From Lachnospiraceae bacterium (GTDB lineage Bacteria > Bacillota > Clostridia > Lachnospirales > Lachnospiraceae), in NCBI GenBank assembly GCA_017460885.1, contig JAFUAB010000041.1, forward strand, positions 1 to 64,000: a DNA stretch of 64,000 nt. Reading direction: 5' to 3'. The notes under the pieces are model-generated. The model had not been told where the DNA came from and made no database searches. It worked only from the letters and a program-made list of their open reading frames with translations. Positions 16,081 to 23,847 of this stretch are shown piece by piece. The number at the start of each line of letters is the position of its first letter. Position 1 is the stretch's first letter. A program made the translations under genes and the position numbers.

Positions 16081-16101
16081 AGATACTGAGGGGATTGTAA
16101 A

Positions 16102-16617
16102 ATGGCAAAGAAGCAGATAAAGTATGATATCAAAAATCTTCCATTCCCGATACGACCGGGGGATCAGGTCTACTTTGTTCTGGAAGATGGGAGCATTGAG
16201 GCGGACAAGGCCACTTCCGTCGGAATCAACGAGGATGGGAGGATCCTGATCATGTGCGGACAGGATGAATATGAAGTCGGTGTGAAAGACGGGGCTTTTC
16301 TGTCCGAGGAGGACGCCGAGAAGTACGTCGAGAACCCGGATGCCATTTCGGAGGACTACGGGGAGATAGACTACAGCGATATGGATCTGCCGTATTATCC
16401 AGGGACGGACTTTTATTACTGCGACTATGATGGATTCATGAACAGATGGGAGATTTTCGAGGAGCACTATACCTATGTCTATTTTGACATGAATGGTGAG
16501 GTCTGCGTAGGTGATGGCGACTCCGAGTGCACGGTAATAGGAAAGAACGTGGATCCCTGTTTCGACACTCCAAGAAAAGCACAGGCTTATGTCAGGTCTC
16601 GAATGCGTGAGGACTGA
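16102..16617 (+). CDS. hypothetical acidic protein
   Basis: A 171-residue acidic, aromatic-rich protein. The N-terminal part (RPGDQVYFVLEDGSIEADKATSVGI) looks like a small beta barrel; the rest is DY-rich. No known family. It is probably cotranscribed with the YunG-like gene. Palindrome R copy D follows 4 bases after the stop. Confidence 0.55.
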   Translation: MAKKQIKYDIKNLPFPIRPGDQVYFVLEDGSIEADKATSVGINEDGRILIMCGQDEYEVGVKDGAFLSEEDAEKYVENPDAISEDYGEIDYSDMDLPYYPGTDFYYCDYDGFMNRWEIFEEHYTYVYFDMNGEVCVGDGDSECTVIGKNVDPCFDTPRKAQAYVRSRMRED

Positions 16618-16621
16618 TGGC

Positions 16622-16693
16622 GGCTGTGTCGCAATATGAAGAGTGGCATCGGGGAATCGGCGGAAACCCTCTCTGCATAACGCGACTGTGGGC
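16622..16693. repeat. imperfect palindrome R (copy D), platform II left border
   Basis: GGCTGTGTCGCAATATG pairs with CATAACGCGACTGTGGGC; it shares GGAATCGGCGGAA with copy C. Confidence 0.65.
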
Positions 16694-17035
16694 AACAATG
16701 GTTTATGGGCTGAATGCAAGGAAGTTCTACCTGTTGAAAGCCGTGGTTTATGGGCTGTTTGCCGTGGCTTGTCAGCCATTAGCCGTGGTCTGTACGCTGA
16801 AAGCAACAGCGGTTTTTGAGCCATAAGCTGTGGTCTGTAGGCTGTTTCAATACGGTCTATCATCTATAAGGGTATAGTCTGTACGCTTTAAGGCGTGGTT
16901 TACACGCTACAAGGAATACGGTCTATACGCTATATGGCTCTGAAATAAAAGGAGCTTGCAGGCTGCAAAATGTAGTTTATCGGCTGTGATAAAAACGGTT
17001 TATGTGCCGCATTTTCAGAGGGTAAAAACGGTTTA
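16694..17035. repeat. degenerate ~21-bp tandem array (array 3)
   Basis: Roughly thirteen units near cgtggtttatgggctgaaagc, e.g. cgtggtctgtacgctgaaagc, tgtggtctgtaggctgtttc, tacggtctatacgctatatggc, aaacggtttatgtgccgc. Spacing is mostly 21-22 bp. It has the same position as array 2 but a different consensus. No open frame of note. Confidence 0.7.
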
Positions 17036-17053
17036 TGGGATGTCCTGTTCTCA

Positions 17054-17082
17054 TTGAAAAACGGACGTTTTTGTGGTAGGAT
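17054..17082 (+). promoter_or_regulatory. promoter with palindromic spacer, platform II copy 2
   Basis: TTGAAA, 17 bases holding AAAACGGACGTTTT, TAGGAT. The start of the Rpn gene is only 18 bases past the -10 box, so the leader is very short. Confidence 0.75.
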
Positions 17083-17100
17083 AACGGTGGAAGGATAGGA

Positions 17101-17925
17101 TTGTTTGAGGGAGACATAACATTGGAGGATTCGCAGAAAAACTATATGACGGATGATAATCTGCGTATACTAAACGCATTCCGTCTTATGGATGATGATT
17201 TTATGAATCTCGTCTTTAATGAGAATTATGAAGCAGTAGAGTTGCTCCTTAACATTATTCTGGAACGAAACGATATAGAGGTTAAGCGCGTTGAAATCCA
17301 AAAAGAGGAAAAGAGCCCCGTAATAGGTGGAAGATCTATAACTCTTGATATTTTTGCAATGGATTCGACAGGGAAGAACTACGATATAGAAGTTCAGAGA
17401 GCAGATCGTGGAGCCGGATTTAAGAGGGCGAGAATTCACAGCAGTGCACTTGATTCGAGGATTATGAAGGCGGGGCAGGACTTTGAAGATGTAGATGATT
17501 CTTATGTGGTTTTTATAACAGAGAATGATGTGGTGGGACTCGGATTACCGATGTACCATGATGAGCGTGTCATATTGGAGGATAACAGGCTGGCAAATGA
17601 TGGCTCCCACATCATATATGTGAATGGAGCATATAAAAATGATGAGGATCCAGTTGGACGTTTGATGCATGATTTCAGATGTACCAGCGCATCAGATATG
17701 TTTTATGATGTCTTGGCTTCTCAGGTTAGATTCTTTAAGGAGACAGAAGGAGGGCAGGAGCAAGTGTGTAAGATGATAGAGGATGAAAGAGATAAGACAA
17801 GGATTGCTCTGTTGTTTGAGAATATCAAGAACATAATGGAAGAAACTAAGTGGTCCCTTGAGAAGGCGATGTCCGTTCTTAAGGTGTCTGATAAAGACAG
17901 GGCAACGTTATCTAAGATGTTTTGA
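17101..17925 (+). CDS. Rpn/PD-(D/E)XK transposase-family nuclease
   Basis: A 274-residue protein. LNAFRLMDDDFMNLVF...EAVELLLNIIL, then SITLDIFAMDSTGKNYDIEVQRAD (D and ExQ of the PD-(D/E)XK core) and a helical ARIHSSALDSRIM follow the recombination-promoting nuclease (Rpn) family. These nucleases are linked to recombination and, in E. coli, to phage defence. The TTG start at 17101 is taken because the promoter leaves little room; ATG 17146 is possible but lacks a binding site. Near the C-terminus AGGAG precedes GTG 17764 and ATG 17773 (VCKMIEDERDKTR...), so a short C-terminal product may be made separately, as in E. coli Rpn systems. Confidence 0.8.
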   Translation: MFEGDITLEDSQKNYMTDDNLRILNAFRLMDDDFMNLVFNENYEAVELLLNIILERNDIEVKRVEIQKEEKSPVIGGRSITLDIFAMDSTGKNYDIEVQRADRGAGFKRARIHSSALDSRIMKAGQDFEDVDDSYVVFITENDVVGLGLPMYHDERVILEDNRLANDGSHIIYVNGAYKNDEDPVGRLMHDFRCTSASDMFYDVLASQVRFFKETEGGQEQVCKMIEDERDKTRIALLFENIKNIMEETKWSLEKAMSVLKVSDKDRATLSKMF

Positions 17926-17947
17926 AATGACCAAGAAATAACCACCA

Positions 17948-18074
17948 AGAGCCTCCGATCCCTATAATAGAAGTAGGGATACCGGGGGCTTTTGTCATCC
18001 CTCACAAACTTTCCGTGACCTTTGAAAATTGCCTTGATATGTAGCGGACTCTCTGATAAAGTCAGTGGCTAAAC
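17948..18074 (+). terminator. terminator and conserved downstream block, platform II copy 2
   Basis: GAGCCTCCGATCCCTA ... TAGGGATACCGGGGGCTTTT stem with T's, then the block shared with 8963-9046 (cacaaactttccgtgacc to gataaagtcag). Confidence 0.75.
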
Positions 18075-18102
18075 AAAGACCACGCAGAGAAAGGAGAACG
18101 GT

Positions 18103-18620
18103 ATGGATAAGATCAATAAGTTCGATTTAAGCAAGTACAATCTTCGCGGCGAGGAGCTGCTTGCCTCGGCAACAGTTACAGGACTCTATGCGATGCAGGC
18201 AGACGGGGCTGATTGCCCACATTGCGACTTTGGATCCCTTGTTGAAGGTGTTGAGGGAAAGCAGGTCACGATAAACGCTCCTGCGGCAAAGGAGATCATA
18301 CGATTCATCTACGAGAGATTTGTGGAGGGAGACACGTACAGCGCCATCTCAAAACAGCTTGAAGAGAAAGGAGCAAGGCGGCTCCGTTCCGACAAGCCAT
18401 TCAGCGCATCGGCAATCATCCGCTTTACGGACACCTTTTCTGCGCCGAGTGCGGGGCCCCTTTCAAAAGGCGTACGCTCACGAATTCCTGTGGCCATTAC
18501 AAGGCATGGAACTGCGCCGAGAGGCAGAAGGGGAAGAACGGGAACGGCTGCAGGAACATGGTCTGGAAAGAGGAGGTCCTCACCGATGCGGTCTGTGGAC
18601 TCCTTGGATATAGAGTGCGG
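18103..18620 (+). pseudogene. large serine recombinase, fragmented
   Basis: MDKINKFDLSKYNLRGEELL is followed by a recombinase-domain segment (PAAKEIIRFIYERFVEGDTYSAI, QLEEKGARR), then a frameshift. In another frame at about 18427-18610 comes the Cys4 zinc ribbon LFCAECGAPFKRRTL...GHYKAWNC. The catalytic N-terminal resolvase domain with its serine is absent, so it cannot be active. Its first residues are also found alone at 9125. It was probably the enzyme of an integrated element. Confidence 0.75.
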
Positions 18621-18771
18621 TATAAATGCAGGGACTCGCACAGTTCTATTGAATGGAGAGGGGACGGAGAGCGCGAGTTTGGACGGTTCAAAAATGGTTG
18701 ATTGTGAGAGACAAACGGAATTCACTGCTCCAGATCTGTTAACTGCTGTGAAGATGATTCTTAATCTTTGA
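18599..18771 (+). pseudogene. C-terminal piece of a GmhB-type HAD phosphatase
   Basis: SLDIECGINAGTRTVLLNGEGTE...TAPDLLTAVKMIL is homologous to the tail at 10684-10834 (VECGINAGTHTVLITGEGTE...TAPDLLRAVKKII). It is joined in frame to recombinase-derived codons, so it is a chance fusion. Confidence 0.75.
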
Positions 18772-18911
18772 TACCAGCTCTCAAACTTGTCGGTTATCCA
18801 TGCTGTCCGGCGGACGCTTATCAGTCTGTCAAGGACATAGCTGTGTGGATATCCACAAAGGATGGCGGTTATGGCGTTGTAAGGGAATTGATGGATGCGC
18901 TGTTAGGATGA
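18768..18911 (+). pseudogene. C-terminal piece of a KdsC-type HAD phosphatase
   Basis: Forty-seven codons: ALKLVGYPCCPADAYQSV...TKDGGYGVVRELMDALLG. This is the C-terminal motif of Kdo-8-phosphate phosphatase-like HAD proteins (PadA ... GGxGavRE) of acidic-sugar clusters. The catalytic part is missing. Confidence 0.65.
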
Positions 18912-19550
18912 GAAGAAGTACGTCAGCTCCGAATACGGAAAAACGAAGCGATCCGGGAACTTGTTCAGGGAAGTGCTTAAGGCCCTTAAGGCCCTTAACC
19001 CTATGCGAGGAGTGGAAGTGCCGGTGCCTGAATTGCAGCGGCGTGAAGAGTTAAAAAAGTTAGAAAGCGGTGAGTCCTGAAAAGTTAGAAAGCGGTAGAA
19101 GTGGTGAGGGTGTAGACAGTGTAGATAGTGTAAAGGGTAAACACGTCCTCCACATCGGCGATAATTACATCTCTGATGTACTTATGCCGAGGAAATGTGG
19201 GATGAAGAGCTTCCTGTATAATCGGCTTTCCCGGAGTTAGGAGTTAAGAGAGCGTTGTGAGGAGTGTGAGGTGTGTTACCGCTGTGGAAATCCACAATCA
19301 TTAGGAGTGGTTCGGCGGATACCAAAACTGACGAGCTGGATGAAGTGGATGAAGTGGATTAGTGTGGAAATGTACGAGCCTTCTGGACAACATCTGCCAG
19401 AGGGCTTTTCTTGGTTTTGTTCATTGCTTCAGTTTTCCTCCTTTGTTTTATAGTTAGTAGTTTTCGCAAACTCAAATTATAACACAAGGAGGTGCTGAAG
19501 CGATGAACAAAGGTAGGAAGATGTGGAGTGAGTGTGGAAAGTATATAACT
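18912..19550. other. scrap region of surface-sugar genes
   Basis: At 19145-19240 a 31-codon frame reads VLHIGDNYISDVLMPRKCG..., a HAD motif IV fragment. At 19022-19080 a small frame holds two gttagaaagcggt repeats. TGTGGAAATCCACA at 19281 matches 10890. No intact gene is present. Confidence 0.5.
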
Positions 19551-19603
19551 ATATAACCCGGCGTGGGGAGCGTGATGTTTGTTGTTCCTCGTGCCGGGTT
19601 TTT
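19551..19603. repeat. recurring hairpin, platform I left border (copy 3)
   Basis: Nearly base-for-base the unit at 226, including gtggaaagtatataactatata before it and ttgcgcattgtg after it. Confidence 0.8.
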
Positions 19604-19619
19604 TGTTGCGCATTGTGTT

Positions 19620-20498
19620 CTAATCATCGTCCTCCATATTAAGGACTTCCTCTGCCACATCCTCGTCATCCCAGTCGGGGTGTGAGCTTAGTACGGCTTT
19701 GATGTTGTTCAGTGTCTTCATGGATATTTTCAAAAACTTTATAATCATGTCATCTGGTGCATCTACATCTCGTACCTGCCTTACATAAGTTCTATAATCT
19801 CCAATCTCCTTCATATCCGCCGCATTCGCATAAATACTCATATATTCCCGCCTCCTTTCTTCGTTCTGCTTGATCTCGGAAACCGCACTGTCAAGCATCC
19901 TCGTATAATCCGATGTGGGCTCGTTCCCATCCATGTAGGAGAGCATTTCTTTTATCTCAGTGCTCACTTCGTGCCCCTCAGCATCTGTGGTTCCCTTTGT
20001 GTTCAGAACATACCAATTTGATGCGCTGTTCATCTTGATGTCATGATCCCATGAGCAGGATGTCTCGAATGGATAGACATACCATCCCTTTCCGAAAGGG
20101 TCATAAGTGGTGATGAAGATGATATAGGCGGTCTTCAGCTTATTGAAATCATCGCCCTTTGAAACAATGGAAACGTCAATTGTTCCCTGGTAATAACGGA
20201 AGCGTTTTCCGAGATGCCGTTTCCTTGAAGCCTGCATTTCCACATCATATACCGTGTTCGCATCATCTTCAATATACACATCCATCCGTATCCCGCGAGA
20301 CTGATAGCCCGTTTCTATGGGCTTCTCCGTGGCAACTATGACAATCTTCCGGATCTTCTTTCCCAGTATCATCTCCAGAAGGGGCTTGACATGGTTCGGG
20401 TCCTGCATGACCGCCTGAAACATATAGTTGTCTGTGATGGTTAAGCTCTCGAAGGGCTTTTTCTCCGGGGAATTCTTTTTCTGTTTCTGTTCTTCCAA
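19620..20498 (-). CDS. Rpn family recombination-promoting nuclease/putative transposase
   Basis: A 292-residue protein with clear family marks: TITDNYMFQAVMQDP, LLEMILGKKIRKI, GIRMDVYIEDDANTVYDVEMQ (catalytic D and E-Q), RFRYYQGTIDVSIVSKGDDF and AYIIFITTYDPFG. The length is typical. It is transcribed from the conserved platform I promoter (20550-20578). Its C-terminal VLNMEDDD is echoed by the stub at 11125. Rpn proteins are sequence-nonspecific nucleases linked to RecA-independent recombination. As the most complete nuclease here it is a candidate for mobilising the repeated cargo, though nothing shows that directly. Confidence 0.9.
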   Translation of the reverse strand: MEEQKQKKNSPEKKPFESLTITDNYMFQAVMQDPNHVKPLLEMILGKKIRKIVIVATEKPIETGYQSRGIRMDVYIEDDANTVYDVEMQASRKRHLGKRFRYYQGTIDVSIVSKGDDFNKLKTAYIIFITTYDPFGKGWYVYPFETSCSWDHDIKMNSASNWYVLNTKGTTDAEGHEVSTEIKEMLSYMDGNEPTSDYTRMLDSAVSEIKQNEERRREYMSIYANAADMKEIGDYRTYVRQVRDVDAPDDMIIKFLKISMKTLNNIKAVLSSHPDWDDEDVAEEVLNMEDDD

Positions 20499-20549
20499 AA
20501 CTCGATAAATCCTCTGAATTAATGCATTTACCTATAATTACTCAAATTT

Positions 20550-20578
20550 ATAATAGCATGAAAATAGAGGGATGGCAA
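20550..20578 (-). promoter_or_regulatory. conserved minus promoter, platform I copy 3
   Basis: TTGCCA (20578-20573), 17 bases, TATTAT (20555-20550). Confidence 0.7.
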
Positions 20579-20645
20579 GGAAAAATTTGATCTTGTGAGA
20601 GCCGCCTGAGAGCTGATTAAAGGGCTTGTAAAGGGCTTAAATGGA

Positions 20646-20790
20646 GTGAGAGTGTCCATAGAACAGTACCACGAGCAATCGCCATTGTAAGTCCGGATTT
20701 TGACTCTCACAATGGTGCTCATAACGGACAGGGTTGATGAGTGTGGGAGAAGAGGTGGATGGTAAAGCTGAGATCTTCTTGTCTCCCACA
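20646..20790. repeat. paired large inverted repeats, platform I copy 3
   Basis: GTGAGAGTGTC (from 20646) with GACTCTCACA (20702-20711); TGTGGGAG (20742-20749) with CTCCCACA (20783-20790). Confidence 0.7.
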
Positions 20791-20893
20791 GTGGTGCGGT
20801 GGTGAAGAGCGGCAAGGGATATGCCGGACAAAACGCAGAAATTGTTTTATTTTTCGGTCGATAGATAGGGCGTGTTATGGTAAAATTCAAGCT

Positions 20894-21301
20894 ATGGAGA
20901 CTTTGGAGACGAGAGAAGTATTTAGCATCCTGACAGTCCTCTGGTTCTGCGTGATGTGTTTCTTCACTTTCCAGCCGGGACCGGGTACGATAGCGGTGTC
21001 GGGACGGTTGACGAAAGTTGTGGAGAGCGTTATAGGGATAGCTTTCTATACGGATGACGAGTACTTGGAACGACAGATCCGCTTCCTGGCTCATCCGATT
21101 GAGTTTGCAGTTCTGACGGTGCTGACGCTTAAGGCAGTGGGGAGAAGCGGAACAATCATCGGTGTGGTCGCACTGATACTCTGGAGCATTATTTCTGAGG
21201 TGTTGAAAGTTCGAATCCCCGGACGACACTGCAACGGAATTGACATGGTTGGGAATATTATCGGTGTGGGAGTCGGCGTACTTCTCATCGTTTTAGTATA
21301 G
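20894..21301 (+). CDS. VanZ-like membrane protein (copy 3)
   Basis: A 135-residue protein starting METLETREVFSILTV. It is nearly identical to copies 1 and 2 from residue 15 on, with DDEYLERQ for DEEVLERR and a different last few residues (GVLLIVLV). Differences cluster at the ends; the middle is constant, which suggests purifying selection or gene conversion. The TAAAAT box before the ATG is as in copy 2. The next gene begins 67 bases on. Confidence 0.85.
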   Translation: METLETREVFSILTVLWFCVMCFFTFQPGPGTIAVSGRLTKVVESVIGIAFYTDDEYLERQIRFLAHPIEFAVLTVLTLKAVGRSGTIIGVVALILWSIISEVLKVRIPGRHCNGIDMVGNIIGVGVGVLLIVLV

Positions 21302-21367
21302 GCGTCACCAGGCAATCTTTAAGCATTACTAAGCATCAGATACAATGCACAAATGATAGGAATATAA

Positions 21368-22936
21368 ATGGAAACAGTAAACGGAGAATTCATAATGCAG
21401 TCCTGTGAGGCAGATGATCCAAACCGCCTGCGGACGATAGATGACCTGTACGACCTTGTTCGTACTATCGGATTTCTGCCTTTGTTTGCCAGTAGTTTGC
21501 CGGGGGATAAGGGTTCTAAAAGCTCTAAAAGCTCTAACGTCTTATCAGGCTTGTCCGGTTTGTCAGGCTTATCAGGTTTCTCCGTTGAGGAGCGCGTGAC
21601 GGCGGAGCAGTGGTGGACGGGTGACAGTTATTCCGATCCGTGGGAATGGAGAATTATGGCATCGCGTCATCCCGATATCGCCTACGGCAAGTTCTTTGAC
21701 AGGAAGGCGGGATTTATCAGCAGGGAATGGTTCCCGGTGTTTGCCAATTACCGCCGTGAGGGGTATGATTTTGAGGCTCTTTTTGAGGATGAACTGGCGA
21801 GCTATCGTTCCAAGAAGATTATGGATGCACTGGGGCTTGATGGCGAGGGGCAAAGCTCTGAAATCATGAGCAATGAACTGAAAACTCTGGCAGGCTTTGG
21901 CAAGAGGGCTGACGGCACTGCCGGCGAGAAGAACTTCGAGGGAATCCTCACAGAGCTTCAGATGCAAAGCTATGTGATCATGTCGGATTTCCAGAGGAGA
22001 AAAAACAAAAAGGGACAGGATTACGGATGGCATATTGCCATGATATCCACGCCGGAGACAAAATGGGGATATGATCATGTTACAAGTGCGTATTCGGAGG
22101 ATCCGGCTGATTCGTGGGAACGGATAAAGGGACAGATTAAAAGTTTCTTTCCGGAGGCTGATGATGAGAGTATTTTCAAGCTCCTGGGCATCAGATGGGC
22201 ATCCTCCTCCGTGAGTGTTGATAATAATACAAAGAAGAGTATCAAAACAACCACAGCAAAAGTCCGAAAGAACCCACGCCCACAGGAACTTCCATGGCCT
22301 GAGAATATCATCACAGAGATGCGGGTATCGGATGTGCTGGAGAAGGAGACTTATGAACCGCTGAATGATGACCAGATGGAAGGTCTCCGTTTTGCAATAA
22401 GTACTTTGAAAGACACCGAGCAGAGAGTTATAAAGCTTCGGTATGAGGAGCATAGGACGCTTAAATACTGCGGCAAGGAGATGGGGCTTTCCAGCTCACG
22501 GATTCAGCAAATCGCAAAGAAGGCGATACGCAAGCTTCATCATCCGTCAAGGACAGTATATATCCGGGAAGGCTATCAAGGCTACCTTAAGCGGAAGCAG
22601 GCCGAGAAGCTTAAGATGCAGAACGGCGTCAGGAACATGACTGATGACGAGCGAATAGAGTTTTTAGCTGGAATACAAACATCTGATGTCGGTCTATCCG
22701 CACGATCCTATAACTGCCTGCGCAGAGCGGGACTTGATACCATGGCAGATGTCTTAAGGAAAGCTGAGGAAGGCAATGTGAAGGTCAATCTGACAGCCTG
22801 GACCGTTGATGTAAAAGGGTTGCTGGGCATCAGAAATCTGGGAAAGAAGTCCACGCTTGAAGTGCTGGAGAAGCTGGAGGAGTATGGTGTGGACATTAGC
22901 AAATATGTGACTGAGTATGGTCTTGAGGGGATGTGA
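21368..22936 (+). CDS. AlkZ-related domain fused to sigma-70 region 4 and an alpha-CTD-like domain
   Basis: A 522-residue protein. Residues 1-75 hold a GLSGLSGLSG linker. Residues 75-275 (WEWRIMASRHPDIAYGKFFDRKAGFIS, ANYRREGYDF, LTELQMQSYVIMSDF, YGWHIAMISTPE) match AlkZ-related winged-helix proteins, relatives of DNA glycosylases. Residues 340-400 (LNDDQMEGLRFAISTLKDTEQRVIKLRY...SSSRIQQIAKKAIRKL) are a sigma-70 region 4 helix-turn-helix, which reads -35 boxes. Residues 430-515 (LSARSYNCLRRAGLDTMADVL...VKGLLGIRNLGKKSTLEVLEKL) resemble the RNA polymerase alpha C-terminal domain. It is the platform I plus cargo of copy 3. A transcriptional role is inferred. Confidence 0.75.
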   Translation: METVNGEFIMQSCEADDPNRLRTIDDLYDLVRTIGFLPLFASSLPGDKGSKSSKSSNVLSGLSGLSGLSGFSVEERVTAEQWWTGDSYSDPWEWRIMASRHPDIAYGKFFDRKAGFISREWFPVFANYRREGYDFEALFEDELASYRSKKIMDALGLDGEGQSSEIMSNELKTLAGFGKRADGTAGEKNFEGILTELQMQSYVIMSDFQRRKNKKGQDYGWHIAMISTPETKWGYDHVTSAYSEDPADSWERIKGQIKSFFPEADDESIFKLLGIRWASSSVSVDNNTKKSIKTTTAKVRKNPRPQELPWPENIITEMRVSDVLEKETYEPLNDDQMEGLRFAISTLKDTEQRVIKLRYEEHRTLKYCGKEMGLSSSRIQQIAKKAIRKLHHPSRTVYIREGYQGYLKRKQAEKLKMQNGVRNMTDDERIEFLAGIQTSDVGLSARSYNCLRRAGLDTMADVLRKAEEGNVKVNLTAWTVDVKGLLGIRNLGKKSTLEVLEKLEEYGVDISKYVTEYGLEGM

Positions 22937-22940
22937 GAGT

Positions 22941-23449
22941 ATGAAAAAGCGGTACATTGCTTATGGCTTGATTCTGATCGAATTGATCATTCAGGTCATA
23001 GGATTTATTGACTACGATGGGGCTCCGTCTTTTCTGTGGACACTAGCTGATGCGATCGTGTTTCTGGTTCCGCTGCTGTTTGGAACCAGGCTGGGAATGA
23101 TATGTCTCCTGCCCGTCGCCGTATCGGAGATAGTATGGTTTTTATCGTATCACTCAGTGGGGCACTTTTGCACCTGTTATCCTTCGCCATTGCAGTCATT
23201 ATACTGGGGGCAGTCAGTAAAAAGATCAACCGGGAGGCTGGATTTCGCAGGGGAGTATTCAGCATTATCCTGTTTATTGCGGTTTGGGTTTTGGAAGAAG
23301 TGCTGTACCGTGCGTTGGTCGCACTGTTTCTGCAAATCCCTTTTGCCTGGGCAGATGTGTTCAAATCAATCCTTTCACCTGTCACAATTATTGTCGTGAT
23401 GATGTTGGCGGGATTTGTCAAGATTGATAAAAGCAGAGCCTCTGCATAG
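22941..23449 (+). pseudogene. membrane protein, frameshifted
   Basis: The frame from ATG 22941 gives LILIELIIQVIGFI, DAIVFLVPLLFGTRLG and VAVSEIVWFLSYHS, then turns non-membrane. A second frame takes over at about 23155 with GALLHLLSFAIAVIILGAV...FSIILFIAVWVLEEVLYRALVALFL and ends KIDKSRASA at 23449. Joined, they make one protein of about 165 residues with five membrane segments. The shared C-terminus survives at 3096-3140. No family recognised. Confidence 0.6.
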
Positions 23450-23470
23450 ATATCCTGCCGGTGCTTTTCT
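23425..23470 (+). terminator. candidate terminator shared with 3118-3165
   Basis: AAAAGCAGAGCCTCTGC...GGTGCTTTT with outer arms AAAAGCA/TGCTTTT; it overlaps the end of the membrane-protein frame and is repeated after the remnant at 3096. Confidence 0.5.
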
Positions 23471-23566
23471 GTCCTGGCGGCTGGCGGCTTCGAATTCTAT
23501 GCCATAGCGGACGAAGGAATGGTGATTGCTCCGTACAGTTCAATATGATTCTTGATATTTTATAAA

Positions 23567-23622
23567 CCCGGCGGTGGCTGTTGGAGTGTTGGAGTTTAGC
23601 TGCTTGCTGGGTTATTTTTTGC
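23567..23622 (+). terminator. intrinsic terminator
   Basis: AACCCGGCGG ... TGCTGGGTT followed by ATTTTTTG. The stretch from here to 23847 holds no credible gene; AGACGG/CCGTCT at 23831-23848 may end the minus-strand gene beyond. Confidence 0.6.
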
Positions 23623-23847
23623 CCACTCAACAGGCCATTTGTTATGTCAGACCAGTCAAGTCTCGTCCTGTGCAAATGTCACGATGCTAAAAGTTCCTAA
23701 ACCGTGCTTTACCGCACAGCATCTGGGTAGGCAGCAAGGAATTCTGTCTCACCCGCGCACCAAACAGGCGTCTCAGCTCCGCTGTCGACCAGAGCCATTA
23801 TCTTTACATCGTTCGATTCATATTGAAAAGACGGTCTTTCCTTCCGT

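Noticed and set aside
16694-17035. CRISPR array
   Set aside because: Units are degenerate, adjoin without unique spacers of constant length, and no cas gene is present.
18835-18855. TGTGGATATCCACA as a replication-origin DnaA box pair
   Set aside because: Single site with imperfect boxes inside a HAD gene fragment; no cluster and no d(AT)-rich region.
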